A stretch of DNA of 42,618 nt from an uncultured Actinoplanes sp. (GCF_934643405.1 NZ_CAKUCL010000038.1:1-42618), one strand, 5' to 3'; positions 13,798 to 22,934 are shown, counted from the stretch's first letter. Numbers and translations: made by a program. The notes: generated by a model from the sequence alone, not told the origin.

Positions 13798-16254
13798 GTG
13801 ACCTCGTACCGTCCGCTGCACGAAGGCTGGACCGTCTCCGGTGGGGATGTGTCCGGCCTTCCGGCCGAAGTGCCCGGCTGCGTTCACACCGATCTGCTGC
13901 GAGCCGGGCGGATCGAGGATCCGTATCTGGACGCGAACGAGACGAAGCTCGGGTGGATCGGCCGCACCGAGTGGGAGTACTCGACGACCTTCGACTGGCA
14001 GCCGTCCGATCGGCGGGCCGATCTCGTCTGCGCCGGGCTCGACACGATCGCCGAGATCCAGCTCAACGGTCGCGAGGTGGGCAGCACCGCCAACCAGCAC
14101 CGCGGTTACCGCTTCGACATCGGATCGCTGCTGCGGCCGGGGGCCAACACCCTCAAGGTCAAGTTCCACAGCGCTTATGCGTACGCCGAGGAGCAGCAAC
14201 GCCGTCTGGGTGCCCGGCCCAACGCCTACGGTGAGCCGTTCAACTTCATCCGCAAGCAGGCGTGCAACTTCGGCTGGGACTGGGGCCCGACCCTGGTCAC
14301 GGCGGGCATCTGGCAGCCGATCGGGATCGAGCAGTGGTCCCTCGCCCGGCTCGCCGAGGTGCGCCCGCAGGTCACCGTCGAGAAGGGAACCGGCCGGGTC
14401 GAGGTGCGGGTGCGGCTCGAGCGGACCACCGACGAGCCGGTGACGATCACCGCCGAGGTGGCCGGCCGCCGGGCGCAGGCCACCACCGACGGCGTCGAGG
14501 CACTGCTCATCCTCACCGTCGACGACCCCGGGCTGTGGTGGCCGCGCGGCTACGGCGAGCAGGTCCTGCACGACCTGACCGTCACCCTCTCCGACGGCGA
14601 GGTGCTGGACAGCTGGACGCGCCGGATCGGCTTCCGCTCGGTGCGGGTGGAGACCGCCGGGGACGCGTACACCATGATCGTCAATGATGTCCCGGTCTTC
14701 GTCCGGGGCGTCAACTGGATCCCGGACGACGTGTTCGCGAACCGGATCACCCTTGACCGGCTGGCGACGCGGTTCCGGCAGACCGCCGACGCCAACGTCA
14801 ACTATCTGCGGGTCTGGGGTGGCGGCCGGTACGAGTCGGAGGACTTCTACTCCCTCGCCGACGAGATGGGGTTCCTGGTCGGGCAGGACTTCCTGTTCGC
14901 CTGCGCGGCGTACCCGGAGGAGGAGCCGTTCGCGTCGGAGATCGAGGCCGAGGCGCGGGAGAACGTGGTGCGGCTCGCCTCGCACCCCAGCCTCGTCGTC
15001 TGGACCGGCAACAACGAGAACCTGTGGGGACACGAGGACTGGGACTGGAAGCCGGCGCTCGGCGACCGTACCTGGGGCGCGGGTTACTACTACGACCTGC
15101 TGCCGCGGATCGTGGCCGAGCTGGACCCCACCCGCCCGTACTGGCCGGGGAGCCCCTACTCGGGCACCCCGCAACGGCACCCGAACGATCCGGCGTCCGG
15201 CACGACGCACGTCTGGGACGTCTGGAACACCGACGACTACACGAAATACGCGACGTACCGTCCCCGGTTCGTCTCGGAGTTCGGGTTCCAGGGCCCACCG
15301 GCGTACGCGACCCTGCGTCGTTCGATCTCCGACGACCCGCTCGCGCCGGACTCGCCCGGGATGGCCCACCACCAGAAGGCCGCCGGCGGCGACGAGAAGC
15401 TGGCGCGGGGCCTGACCAACCACCTGCCCGAGCCGCATGACTTCGACGACTGGCACTACCTGACCCAGCTGAACCAGGCGAACGCGGTGGCCTTCGGCAT
15501 CGAGCACTTCCGGTCACTGCGGCCGCTGTGCATGGGCGCGATCATGTGGCAGATCAACGACTGCTGGCCGGTCACCTCGTGGGCGGCGGTTGACGGCGAC
15601 GGCCGCAGGAAGCCCCTGTGGTACGCCATGCGCCGCGCCTACGCCGATCGGCTGCTGACCCTGCAGCCCCGCACCGGCGAGCCGCTCACGCCCGGAGGCC
15701 CCCGGACCGGGATCGAGCCGGGCGCGGTCGTCCCGCCGGACGGGCCACCGGCCCTGGTCGCGGTCAACGACGGCGCCGGCACGTGGAGCTTCACGGCGAC
15801 GGTCACCCGGCGCACCCTGACCGGCGACGTGCTGGCGTCGGCGGTGCTCGCCTCGACGGTCGCTCCCGGCGACGCGGTCACCCTGACCCTGCCGCCCGAG
15901 CTGGTCACGGCGGGCGACCCGGCCACCGAGCTGATCGTGGCCGAGGCCGGCGACGAACGGGCGTGGTGGTTCTTCCCCACCGACCGGGAGATCCGGTGGC
16001 CGGCCGCCGACTACGCCGCCGAGGTGCACCGCGACGGCGACCACACCCGGGTGACCGTGACGGCCCGTTCGATCCTGCGCTCGCTCACCCTCTTCCCGGA
16101 CCGGCTGGACCCGGCGGCCGAGACGGACCGGGCCGCGGTGACCCTGCTGCCGGGCGAATCGGTGACCTTCACGGTCCGCTCGGCCCGGGAGCTGGACCCG
16201 GATGCCCTGACCAAGCGTCCGGTGCTGCGCAGCGTGAACGACATCTCGCGCTGA
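13798..16254 (+). CDS. Glycoside hydrolase family 2 beta-mannosidase
   Basis: An 818-residue enzyme with the GH2 architecture: N-terminal jelly-roll sugar-binding domain (VPGCVHTDLL, GWIGRTEWEY), immunoglobulin-like domain, then a TIM barrel. The acid/base is Glu407 in WTGNNENLWG and the nucleophile Glu494 in FVSEFGFQGPP; both contexts are typical of exo-beta-mannosidases rather than beta-galactosidases. There is no signal peptide, so it acts in the cytoplasm on oligosaccharides brought in by the adjacent ABC transporter, releasing mannose from non-reducing ends. GTG 13798 follows AAGGGAG by 4 bases. It is the last gene of the sugar operon, with a strong hairpin 30 bases beyond its stop. Confidence 0.94.
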   Translation: MTSYRPLHEGWTVSGGDVSGLPAEVPGCVHTDLLRAGRIEDPYLDANETKLGWIGRTEWEYSTTFDWQPSDRRADLVCAGLDTIAEIQLNGREVGSTANQHRGYRFDIGSLLRPGANTLKVKFHSAYAYAEEQQRRLGARPNAYGEPFNFIRKQACNFGWDWGPTLVTAGIWQPIGIEQWSLARLAEVRPQVTVEKGTGRVEVRVRLERTTDEPVTITAEVAGRRAQATTDGVEALLILTVDDPGLWWPRGYGEQVLHDLTVTLSDGEVLDSWTRRIGFRSVRVETAGDAYTMIVNDVPVFVRGVNWIPDDVFANRITLDRLATRFRQTADANVNYLRVWGGGRYESEDFYSLADEMGFLVGQDFLFACAAYPEEEPFASEIEAEARENVVRLASHPSLVVWTGNNENLWGHEDWDWKPALGDRTWGAGYYYDLLPRIVAELDPTRPYWPGSPYSGTPQRHPNDPASGTTHVWDVWNTDDYTKYATYRPRFVSEFGFQGPPAYATLRRSISDDPLAPDSPGMAHHQKAAGGDEKLARGLTNHLPEPHDFDDWHYLTQLNQANAVAFGIEHFRSLRPLCMGAIMWQINDCWPVTSWAAVDGDGRRKPLWYAMRRAYADRLLTLQPRTGEPLTPGGPRTGIEPGAVVPPDGPPALVAVNDGAGTWSFTATVTRRTLTGDVLASAVLASTVAPGDAVTLTLPPELVTAGDPATELIVAEAGDERAWWFFPTDREIRWPAADYAAEVHRDGDHTRVTVTARSILRSLTLFPDRLDPAAETDRAAVTLLPGESVTFTVRSARELDPDALTKRPVLRSVNDISR

Positions 16255-16284
16255 TCGGACGATCGGCCCCGGAGGGCGACGCGA

Positions 16285-16324
16285 CCTGAGGAGAGGCCGG
16301 CCACCGCGCCGGGCTCTCCTCAGG
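16285..16324 (+). terminator. Hairpin terminator after beta-mannosidase
   Basis: CCTGAGGAGAG (16285-16295) pairs perfectly with CTCTCCTCAGG (16314-16324); an inner CCGG/CCGG pairing extends it after one mismatch. There is no U tract, as is common in high-GC actinobacteria. The 3' arm overlaps the first CTCAG repeat of the next promoter. Confidence 0.75.
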
Positions 16325-16361
16325 AAACACTCAGCCGGATGAGAGCCCCGGCGAGCAGGGT
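16319..16361 (+). promoter_or_regulatory. SARP-type 11-bp direct repeats upstream of PKD gene
   Basis: CTCAG at 16319, CTCAG at 16330 and GAGAG at 16341 lie on an exact 11-bp register. The third heptamer (GAGAGCC, 16341-16347) is followed 8 bases later by CAGGGT (16356-16361), an acceptable actinobacterial -10 (xAnnnT). The arrangement matches the direct repeats bound by SARP activators, and a SARP gene lies immediately downstream of the PKD gene. Confidence 0.62.
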
Positions 16362-16399
16362 GTGCGGTTAGTCGTGCCCACGAGGAACCGAGGAGTCCG

Positions 16400-18529
16400 A
16401 TGGGAAACACCCTGCGCCGCGCTTCGATAGCGATGGTGGCGGTGGCGGCCCTGCTCGCGCCGCTCGCCACCGCCGCCGATGCGGTGGTCGTCACCCCCGC
16501 CGCACCACGCACCGGAAAACTGGTGCAGGTGGGCCCGATCGCCGAGCACGGCTTCCCCGCGTGGTACCGGGACAGCAACGGCGTGCGCCTGGAAGGCTGC
16601 ACGACGCTGGACGACCCGCTCTGCCCCGCGCTGGCGGACGAGATCCCCAACCCCGACGCCCCCGTCTCGTTCCCGGACAACTTCCCCGGCGAGCACTTCT
16701 ACCAGCTGGACAGCGCAGCGCTGACGCTGACCAGCGGGGCACGTGCCACGGTCGACCTGAACCTCGAGGGAGCGTTCGCCAACGACCAGGTCGTCCAGGG
16801 CGACCAGATGGTGTTCGGCCGGATCCGCATCCGGTTCGACGCGCCGGCCGACCAGAAGTTCCGGATCACCCACCCGTACGGCGTCGACGAGCTGATCTCC
16901 GACGCCAAGCGCGGCGGCGTCAACTTCACCGAGGACACCGGCGCCGCAGCCGGGCAGTTCGGCCTGGCCCTGGGCGGTCGCGTCGGTCCCTTCCTGAAGT
17001 GGGACCCGGCCGTCGCGCCCGCGGCACCGGCCGGCTACGTCGGCGACCCCGGCGTCAACCACAAGGTCGTCGGCAGCCCGTACAACACCAACTTCGTCCG
17101 GATCGAGCAGCTGGACCCGGTCACCAACGCGGTGATCGGCCAGGTCGGCTTCACCGATCTGTTCAGTGTTCAGGGCCGCTACGCCACCAACGCGGGCGTC
17201 GACCTGGACCAGGTCACCTACTCGTCGGACCCGTCCGGCAAGGGCGCGATCGACGTGTACGCCACCAGCGAGCCGGGGCAGGCCATCGAGGTCCTCGGCA
17301 ACCCGGCCCTCGGCTTCGCGACCACGCGTCTGCGCGGCGACGGCGCCGGTCACTACTACGGCCGGTTCCCGATCTCCGGTACGGCCGTGGCCGGCACCAG
17401 GGTCGAGGTGCAGAACTCCAGTGACCGCCCGGTGGCGAGGAAGAGCCGCGAGATGGTCGACGTGGTGCGGGTGAGCCAGGCCGACTACGACGCGGACGCG
17501 CAGACGCTGACCGTCCGGGCATCGTCCAGCGACCGCCGTGACCCGGCGCTCAGCGTGACCGGCTTCGGCACGCTGACCGGCGCCCCGTTCACCAACGTCG
17601 CCACCCCGCCCGCGGCTGTCACGGTCACCTCGGTCGCCGGCGGCTCGACAACCGTGCCGATCTCCGCGGGCGGCCACCCGTTCGGGCCGGTGGCCCCGGT
17701 CGCGGCGGTCACCGCGGGCAGCCCGGCGATCGTCGGGCAGACCGTGCGGCTGGACGGCACCGGCTCGGCCGGCGACATCAGCTCCTACGCGTGGACCCAG
17801 ACGGCCGGACCGGCGGTGACGCTGACCGGCGCCGACACGGCGAGCGCGAGCTTCGTGCCGGCCGTGGCCGGGAACTACACGTTCGCGCTGACCGTGACCG
17901 GCCCGGGCGGCGCCTCCGCCCCCGCCACCACGACGGTGCAGGTCGTCGGGGCGACCGGCCCGAGCGCCAACGCCGGCGCCGACCAGGCCGTGGTCCGCGG
18001 CCGCCTGGTCACGCTGGACGGCTCCGGCTCGCAGAACGTCGAGTCGTACGCCTGGTCGCAGGTCTCCGGGCCGGCGATCAGCCTGACCGGCGCGACCACC
18101 GCGAAGCCGACCTTCACCTACCCGAACCAGGCGCTGCCGGCGACACCGGGCCCGAACCCGGCGTTCGTCTACAACAACGCGCCGATCGTGCTCTCGCTCA
18201 AGGTCACCAACCCGGCCGGGGTGGACACGAGGACGGTGACGATCCGGCCGCAGCCGGACGCGTTCACCGGCCTGGCCGTCCGCTACCGCACCGGCAACAA
18301 CGAGTGGCGGATCACGGGGAGCACCACGCTGCTCGCCGGCCAGCGGGTGACCGCGGTGCTCGGCAGCACGCTGAACGGCACGGTCATCGGCACGCCGCAG
18401 ACCGTGGACGCGGCCGGCGCGTTCAGCATCCGGGTCACCGGCCCGGCGCCCGGCGCGATCCGCACGATCAGCCTGGTCAGCTCGACCGGCGCCGTCCAGC
18501 CGGCCTTCGCGGTCAACGTGACGAACTAG
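16400..18529 (+). CDS. Secreted PKD/Ig-like domain protein of unknown function
   Basis: A 709-residue exported protein with a Sec signal peptide (Arg-Arg n-region, hydrophobic core, likely cleavage after ATAADA near residue 28). Residues about 30-330 form a conserved-looking beta-rich domain (NFPGEHFYQLDSA, FRITHPYGVDEL) that I do not recognise. Residues about 435-515 and 520-620 form two PKD/REJ-like domains with the repeated pattern LDGTGSAGDISSYAWTQ and LDGSGSQNVESYAWSQ, followed by a C-terminal beta domain. ATG 16400 follows GAGGAG by 4 bases. There is no sortase signal or transmembrane tail, so it is probably released or wall-associated non-covalently. Its stop overlaps the convergent SARP gene stop by 17 bases. 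The upstream repeats suggest SARP control. Confidence 0.85.
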   Translation: MGNTLRRASIAMVAVAALLAPLATAADAVVVTPAAPRTGKLVQVGPIAEHGFPAWYRDSNGVRLEGCTTLDDPLCPALADEIPNPDAPVSFPDNFPGEHFYQLDSAALTLTSGARATVDLNLEGAFANDQVVQGDQMVFGRIRIRFDAPADQKFRITHPYGVDELISDAKRGGVNFTEDTGAAAGQFGLALGGRVGPFLKWDPAVAPAAPAGYVGDPGVNHKVVGSPYNTNFVRIEQLDPVTNAVIGQVGFTDLFSVQGRYATNAGVDLDQVTYSSDPSGKGAIDVYATSEPGQAIEVLGNPALGFATTRLRGDGAGHYYGRFPISGTAVAGTRVEVQNSSDRPVARKSREMVDVVRVSQADYDADAQTLTVRASSSDRRDPALSVTGFGTLTGAPFTNVATPPAAVTVTSVAGGSTTVPISAGGHPFGPVAPVAAVTAGSPAIVGQTVRLDGTGSAGDISSYAWTQTAGPAVTLTGADTASASFVPAVAGNYTFALTVTGPGGASAPATTTVQVVGATGPSANAGADQAVVRGRLVTLDGSGSQNVESYAWSQVSGPAISLTGATTAKPTFTYPNQALPATPGPNPAFVYNNAPIVLSLKVTNPAGVDTRTVTIRPQPDAFTGLAVRYRTGNNEWRITGSTTLLAGQRVTAVLGSTLNGTVIGTPQTVDAAGAFSIRVTGPAPGAIRTISLVSSTGAVQPAFAVNVTN

Positions 18530-20222
18530 CCGCGAGGCGCTCCCGCAGCGCCCTGCTCGAAACGCCCGACACCTGGTCGGCCACCGCGTCGCGAATCAGC
18601 GAGCTGCGGTGGCCGACCAGTCCGTCTGTGTCCTCCCGGAGCAAATGGGCGTGCACCAGCCGGTCGATGCAGGCCAGCACCTCGGGCATCGGCCGGCCGG
18701 TCAGCACGGCCAGGTCGGCCGCGTCGAGCGGGCCCAGCACCGCACAGAAACGCAGCACGTCCCACGCCGGCTCGGGCATCCACCGGGTACGGGCGCGGGC
18801 CGTCTGCATGGCGACCGCGAGCCGGATCTCCGGCAGCCGCCGCGCCACCGCGACCAGCGCCGGGATGCCCCCGGTCAGCTCCACCACCTCCGCGTCGTGA
18901 AACGGCGCCAGCTCCTGCGCGGTCAGCGGTTCCAGCCGCATCACCACCGGCGTGCCCAGCCCGGCCAGCGGCTTGGTGACGATCTGAGACGGATAGCAGT
19001 AGGTGAGCACCACGCGCAGCGACGGGTAGTGCCGGGACAGCCAGGACAGCTCGGCGACGCTGAAGGTGTCCAGATCGACGGCGTCGTCCACGGCCACGAT
19101 GACCGGGTCCGGACCGTCGAACATCGCGCCGATCAGCTCCAGCTCGTCCCGCCCGAGCGGCCGGTCCGGCACCGCGCCGTCGACCACGGCGAGCACCTGC
19201 GAGGCCGCCCCCAGCTGCACCAGCGCGGCGCGCAGCCAGGCCAGGCGGTGCACGGCGATGGACGACCCGCCGTGACCGATGCCGACCCGCCCGGCCAGGC
19301 GCCGGGCCAGCTCGTCGAGGAACGCCGACTTGCCCGCACCGTCCGGCCCGACGATGTGCACCACCTGCGGCTGGTCCGGCTCGACCAGGACACGCAGCGC
19401 CGCCTCCCGGCCAAGGAACCGCTCCGGCGCCCGGGTGGTGCGCGGCGGCAGCGGCGCACGTTCCGGTTCCGGCTGGTGCCGCTGAGCCATGATCTCCCGG
19501 TGCAGCCGGATGATCTCCGGTGAGGGGGCGACGCCCAGCTCGTCGTCGAGCACCTTGCGCAACCGCTCGAACAGGCGCAACGCGTCGTCGGCCCGGTCCA
19601 TCGCGACCGCCGCGCACATCGCCGCCCGGTAGGCGGGCTCCAGGAACGGGTTGAGCTCGATCGCCTCCTGGGCCAGGCGCAGCGATCGCGGCGCGTTCGC
19701 CGGGAGTGCCGCCGCGGCCAGCTCGAGCCGCGCGGTGACGGCCGCGACCTGGACCTCGCTGCGCGGCGAGGACGCCCAGTCGGCGTACGGGTCCTCGGGG
19801 AAGGGCAGCTCGCCGGCCAGCTCCAGGATCTGCTCGTGCAGGGCCAGCCGCTCGGGACTGCCGGTCGGCAGCGCGTCCAGATCGCGGATGCGCCGGCGCA
19901 GGTCCGCCAGGTCGAGCTCGGCGCGGCCGGTGTCGAACACGTAGCCGCCGCTGCGGGTCACGATGAAGCACGTCGAGGCCGGGTCGTTGGGCTGAAGCCG
20001 GCGGCGGATCACCGAGACGTAGTGCTCCAGCGCCGCCACGTGGTTGCCGGGCAGGTCGTCGCCCCAGACCGCGTCGGCCAGCGCGTCCTTGGACTGGATC
20101 CGGCCGTGCCGTGCCGCCAGCACTGCCAGCACCTGGCGAGCCCGCCGGGGCAGTTCCCCCGCGGGTAGTTCGGTGCCGTCGTCGGCGGTCACCGTCAGTT
20201 GCCCCAGCACGCGGACGCGCAT
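18513..20222 (-). CDS. SARP/AfsR-type transcriptional regulator with P-loop ATPase domain
   Basis: A 569-residue regulator with an OmpR-type winged helix (residues 1-95, VRVLGQLTVTADDG, LADAVWGDDLPGNHVAALEHYVSVIRRRL in two parts), a bacterial transcriptional activator domain (about 100-245, ending DDELGVAPSPEIIRLH) and an NTPase domain with Walker A GPDGAGKS (around residue 290) and a Walker B-like VIVAVDDAVD. It lacks the TPR half of full-length AfsR, so it is a medium-size SARP. ATG 20222 follows AAGGAGG. It is divergent from the multicopper oxidase operon; 11-bp CTCAG repeats in that spacer and at two other promoters make it the probable activator of this cluster and possibly of itself. 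Confidence 0.93.
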   Translation of the reverse strand: MRVRVLGQLTVTADDGTELPAGELPRRARQVLAVLAARHGRIQSKDALADAVWGDDLPGNHVAALEHYVSVIRRRLQPNDPASTCFIVTRSGGYVFDTGRAELDLADLRRRIRDLDALPTGSPERLALHEQILELAGELPFPEDPYADWASSPRSEVQVAAVTARLELAAAALPANAPRSLRLAQEAIELNPFLEPAYRAAMCAAVAMDRADDALRLFERLRKVLDDELGVAPSPEIIRLHREIMAQRHQPEPERAPLPPRTTRAPERFLGREAALRVLVEPDQPQVVHIVGPDGAGKSAFLDELARRLAGRVGIGHGGSSIAVHRLAWLRAALVQLGAASQVLAVVDGAVPDRPLGRDELELIGAMFDGPDPVIVAVDDAVDLDTFSVAELSWLSRHYPSLRVVLTYCYPSQIVTKPLAGLGTPVVMRLEPLTAQELAPFHDAEVVELTGGIPALVAVARRLPEIRLAVAMQTARARTRWMPEPAWDVLRFCAVLGPLDAADLAVLTGRPMPEVLACIDRLVHAHLLREDTDGLVGHRSSLIRDAVADQVSGVSSRALRERLAASSSR

Positions 20223-20276
20223 TCCGGCCTCCTTCTCAGCTTCTCCCCGTACGGATCGGCACTCGCGGGCTCGCTG

Positions 20277-20319
20277 CTCAGCTTTTCCTCAGGCCGACTT
20301 CAGAGCCGATTCCTAGCTT
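20277..20319 (+). promoter_or_regulatory. SARP-type 11-bp direct repeats upstream of multicopper oxidase
   Basis: CTCAG at 20277, CTCAG at 20288 and TTCAG at 20299 lie on an exact 11-bp register. The third heptamer (TTCAGAG, 20299-20305) is followed by exactly 8 bases and then TAGCTT (20314-20319), a good -10 box. This is the textbook SARP promoter geometry. A further CTCAGCTTCTCC copy at 20235 lies closer to the divergent SARP start and could serve autoregulation. Confidence 0.72.
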
Positions 20320-20360
20320 CTTCTCACACGCCGACGGGACCAGACGAGACGGGGAAATTG

Positions 20361-22034
20361 ATGGCACGCGGAAATGTGAGCAGGCGCAACCTGCTGAAGG
20401 GCGCATTGGCGATCGGCGGTGGCGGACTCATCGTCGCCACCGCGGGCGGCGAGGTCATGGCTGCTTCGAGCAAGCTCTCGTCCAAGAACGCACCCACGCC
20501 GTACACGAACATGTTCCGGCGTCCGCCCGTGCTGATGCCGACCGAGGAGGGCGTGGACGACAAGGGGCCGTTCCAGCGTTACCGCCTCACCCAGAGGCTC
20601 GGCCAGGCCAACATCCTCAACGGCCTCACCACCACCATCGCCGGCTACAACGGGATCTTCCCGGGGCCGACCATCAAGGTGAACCAGGGCACCCGCACCG
20701 AGGTGCGCATCTCCAACAAACTCACCGTGAACCGCCTGAACGGCAACCCGTTCAAGACGGTCACCCACCTGCACGGCTCGGCGTCGCTGCCGCAGTACGA
20801 CGGCTACGCGAACGACCAGACCGCGCCGGGCAACTACAAGACCTACCACTACCCGAACTGGCAGCAGGCGCGCACGCTCTGGTACCACGACCACAACCAC
20901 CTGAGCACCGCGCAGAACGTGTTCCTGGGCCTGGCCGCGCAGTACCACCTCAGCGACCCGTACGAGCGGGCGCAGCTGCCGCAGGGCGAGTTCGACGTGC
21001 CGATGGTGGTCAGCGACATGGCCTTCAACGCGGACGGCTCGCAGGCGTTCGACGACTCCTCGAACGCCGGCTTCATGGGCGACGTCATCCTGGTCAACGG
21101 CGTGCCGTGGCCGAAGATGAAGGTCAAGCCGCGGGTCTACCGATTCCGCTTCCTGGTGGCCAGCATCTCCCGTTCGTTCCGCTTCCAGCTCAGCACCGGC
21201 GACCCGTTCTACATGGTGGGCAACGACGCCGGCATGACGCCGAAGGTGGTCGCGGTGGACTCGTGGCGCCACGGCGCCGCCGAGCGCTACGAGGTGCTGA
21301 TCGACTTCCGGAAGTACAAGGTCGGCCAGAAGATCGAGCTGCGCAACATGAGCAACAAGAACAACGTCGACTTCTCGAACACCGGCAAGGTCATGCAGTT
21401 CGAGGTGGTCGCGGACTCCGGCGCGCCGGACCCGTACGTCATCCCGACGACGCTCGACCTGGGCCCGCAGCCGTTCGCGAACCGGGGCGCGATCGAGGTC
21501 AACAAGCTCACCCCGGACATGGCCAAGGCGCGCCGCCGGGCCCGGGTGGAGCGCAAGAACGGCCTCTGGACGGTCAACGGGGAGACCTGGGAGGACGTCG
21601 AGGCCGCGAATTTCCAGCGGGTGCTCGGCAACCCCCAGCCGTACGACGTGGAGATCTGGGATCTGGTGAACGAGTCCGGTGGCTGGTTCCACCCGTTCCA
21701 CATCCACCTCATCGACGGGCAGATCATCTCGCGCAACACGACCAGGGACGGCAAGGCCCACCCGTGGGAGGGCGGCGGCAAGGACGTCTTCTACCTCGGC
21801 GAGAACGAGACCGTGTCGGTGCTCATGCAGTTCACCACCGGTGACGGCAATGCCGGCGGCCGCTACATGACGCACTGCCACAACCTCGTGCACGAGGACA
21901 ACGACATGATGATCCAGTTCGCGGTCGGCGACATCAACGTAAACGACCCGGTCACGTCGGACCGGGCGGTCCCGGAGACCGAAACCGCGGAGGCGCCGGT
22001 CGTCTACGCCCCGAGCTACCCCTTGGGCACCTGA
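20361..22034 (+). CDS. Tat-exported multicopper oxidase (CotA/bilirubin-oxidase-like)
   Basis: A 557-residue three-cupredoxin oxidase with a twin-arginine signal (SRRNLLKGALAIGG), so exported folded with copper loaded. All four copper-binding motifs are present: HLHG (His136, His138), WYHDHNH (His176, His178, His180), HPFHIH (His444, His447, His449) and HCHNLVHEDNDMM (His505, Cys506, His507, His511, Met516). Met516 provides an axial type-1 ligand, as in bacterial CotA-like enzymes. It should oxidise phenolic, bilirubin-like or metal substrates with reduction of O2 to water outside the membrane. ATG 20361 has only a weak ribosome site (GGGGA). The stop overlaps the ATG of the next gene (TGATG), so the two are coupled. 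Divergent from the SARP gene, with SARP-like repeats at its promoter. Confidence 0.94.
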   Translation: MARGNVSRRNLLKGALAIGGGGLIVATAGGEVMAASSKLSSKNAPTPYTNMFRRPPVLMPTEEGVDDKGPFQRYRLTQRLGQANILNGLTTTIAGYNGIFPGPTIKVNQGTRTEVRISNKLTVNRLNGNPFKTVTHLHGSASLPQYDGYANDQTAPGNYKTYHYPNWQQARTLWYHDHNHLSTAQNVFLGLAAQYHLSDPYERAQLPQGEFDVPMVVSDMAFNADGSQAFDDSSNAGFMGDVILVNGVPWPKMKVKPRVYRFRFLVASISRSFRFQLSTGDPFYMVGNDAGMTPKVVAVDSWRHGAAERYEVLIDFRKYKVGQKIELRNMSNKNNVDFSNTGKVMQFEVVADSGAPDPYVIPTTLDLGPQPFANRGAIEVNKLTPDMAKARRRARVERKNGLWTVNGETWEDVEAANFQRVLGNPQPYDVEIWDLVNESGGWFHPFHIHLIDGQIISRNTTRDGKAHPWEGGGKDVFYLGENETVSVLMQFTTGDGNAGGRYMTHCHNLVHEDNDMMIQFAVGDINVNDPVTSDRAVPETETAEAPVVYAPSYPLGT

Positions 22035-22783
22035 TGGGCCGGCGCTGGAAGCTCGGTGTCGCGCTGCTGCTGGTGCTGGCCGCGATCGGCTGGATGCGGT
22101 TCAACGCGCCACCCGACAAGGTGCTCGTCACCACGGCCGCGGTCGAAGGCGACTCCGGAGACGATCAGGTCACCACCTCCTTCGACGGACCGATGGTGCG
22201 TAAACGGGCGGCGATCGCGATCCATCCGGGACGCGGCGCGGACCGGGCACACATCAGGTCCGAGCTGCAGGCGTCGGCCGCGAAGGCCGGGGTCGGCCCG
22301 CTCGCCGACGCGACGTTCGCGGTGTTCAGCGAGGAGATGCTGAACTACATGGTGCCGGAGATGGCCTTCGTCCTGCCCGAGGGCAGGACGTTGTTCCAGG
22401 CGGAGGCGTTCATGCGCGACCACCAGCCGGCCGACGTGGCGTACTACCTCACCCAGCCGGTGCTGGTGCACGATGTGACGTTCGCGGTGATCCCCGCGGC
22501 CGGTGTGAAGCCGGCGGCCGTGCGGGACCGGCTGGACGCCGAGGGCGTCCTGTCCGACTCGCTGAACCGCTACGACATCGCGGTGCAGAAGGCCGGGCTG
22601 ACCGTGCACTACTTCGGCGCGGTGGTCAGCGATCCCACGATCGCCACGGTGCGCGAGGCGATCGGGCGGGCGGCGAAGGTGCCGGCCGACCGGGTCGTGG
22701 TCGAGGGCACGCTGCCCGGTCCGGGCGTCGAGATGGACAACGGCGTCCCCAATCTCAACGACGGGCCGCACGGGCACCACTGA
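22034..22783 (+). CDS. Membrane-anchored protein of unknown function with His-rich tail
   Basis: A 249-residue protein starting at the ATG that overlaps the oxidase stop by one base. It has a basic start (MGRRWK), one hydrophobic segment (residues about 6-22, VALLLVLAAIGW) without a clear cleavage site, then a soluble extracellular region, and it ends DGPHGHH. I do not recognise the fold. The region around AAIAIHPGRGADRAHIRSEL is repeated in style by AAGVKPAAVRDRL, hinting at two related half-domains. The tight coupling to a multicopper oxidase and the terminal histidines suggest a partner or copper-delivery/anchoring role, which is inference only. A perfect 11-bp terminator stem follows the stop. 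Confidence 0.82.
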   Translation: MGRRWKLGVALLLVLAAIGWMRFNAPPDKVLVTTAAVEGDSGDDQVTTSFDGPMVRKRAAIAIHPGRGADRAHIRSELQASAAKAGVGPLADATFAVFSEEMLNYMVPEMAFVLPEGRTLFQAEAFMRDHQPADVAYYLTQPVLVHDVTFAVIPAAGVKPAAVRDRLDAEGVLSDSLNRYDIAVQKAGLTVHYFGAVVSDPTIATVREAIGRAAKVPADRVVVEGTLPGPGVEMDNGVPNLNDGPHGHH

Positions 22784-22797
22784 TCCCCGAGCAGAAC

Positions 22798-22832
22798 CTG
22801 AAGGGCCGTCCCGGTGCGGGGCGGCCCTTCAG
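22798..22832 (+). terminator. Hairpin terminator after multicopper oxidase operon
   Basis: CTGAAGGGCCG (22798-22808) pairs perfectly with CGGCCCTTCAG (22822-22832) around a 13-base loop, 15 bases beyond the stop of the membrane protein gene. Only a short pyrimidine stretch follows. Confidence 0.82.
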
Positions 22833-22837
22833 CCTGC

Positions 22838-22866
22838 TTAAGCCGCGCCTCAGAACGACGAGAGCC
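22838..22866 (+). promoter_or_regulatory. SARP-type 11-bp direct repeats upstream of heme peroxidase
   Basis: TTAAG at 22838, CTCAG at 22849 and GAGAG at 22860 share the 11-bp register. The last two units resemble those before the PKD gene closely: the 18-mers starting at 16330 and 22849 agree at 14 positions, including CTCAG and GAGAGCC. A clear -10 box at the expected 8-base distance is not seen; CAACAT at 22886-22891 is the nearest candidate. Confidence 0.55.
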
Positions 22867-22934
22867 GGCCCACATGCGGCCAGGCCAACATGTACGAAAT
22901 TCCGGTTTTCCTACGCTCCCAGGAGAACGCGTAC

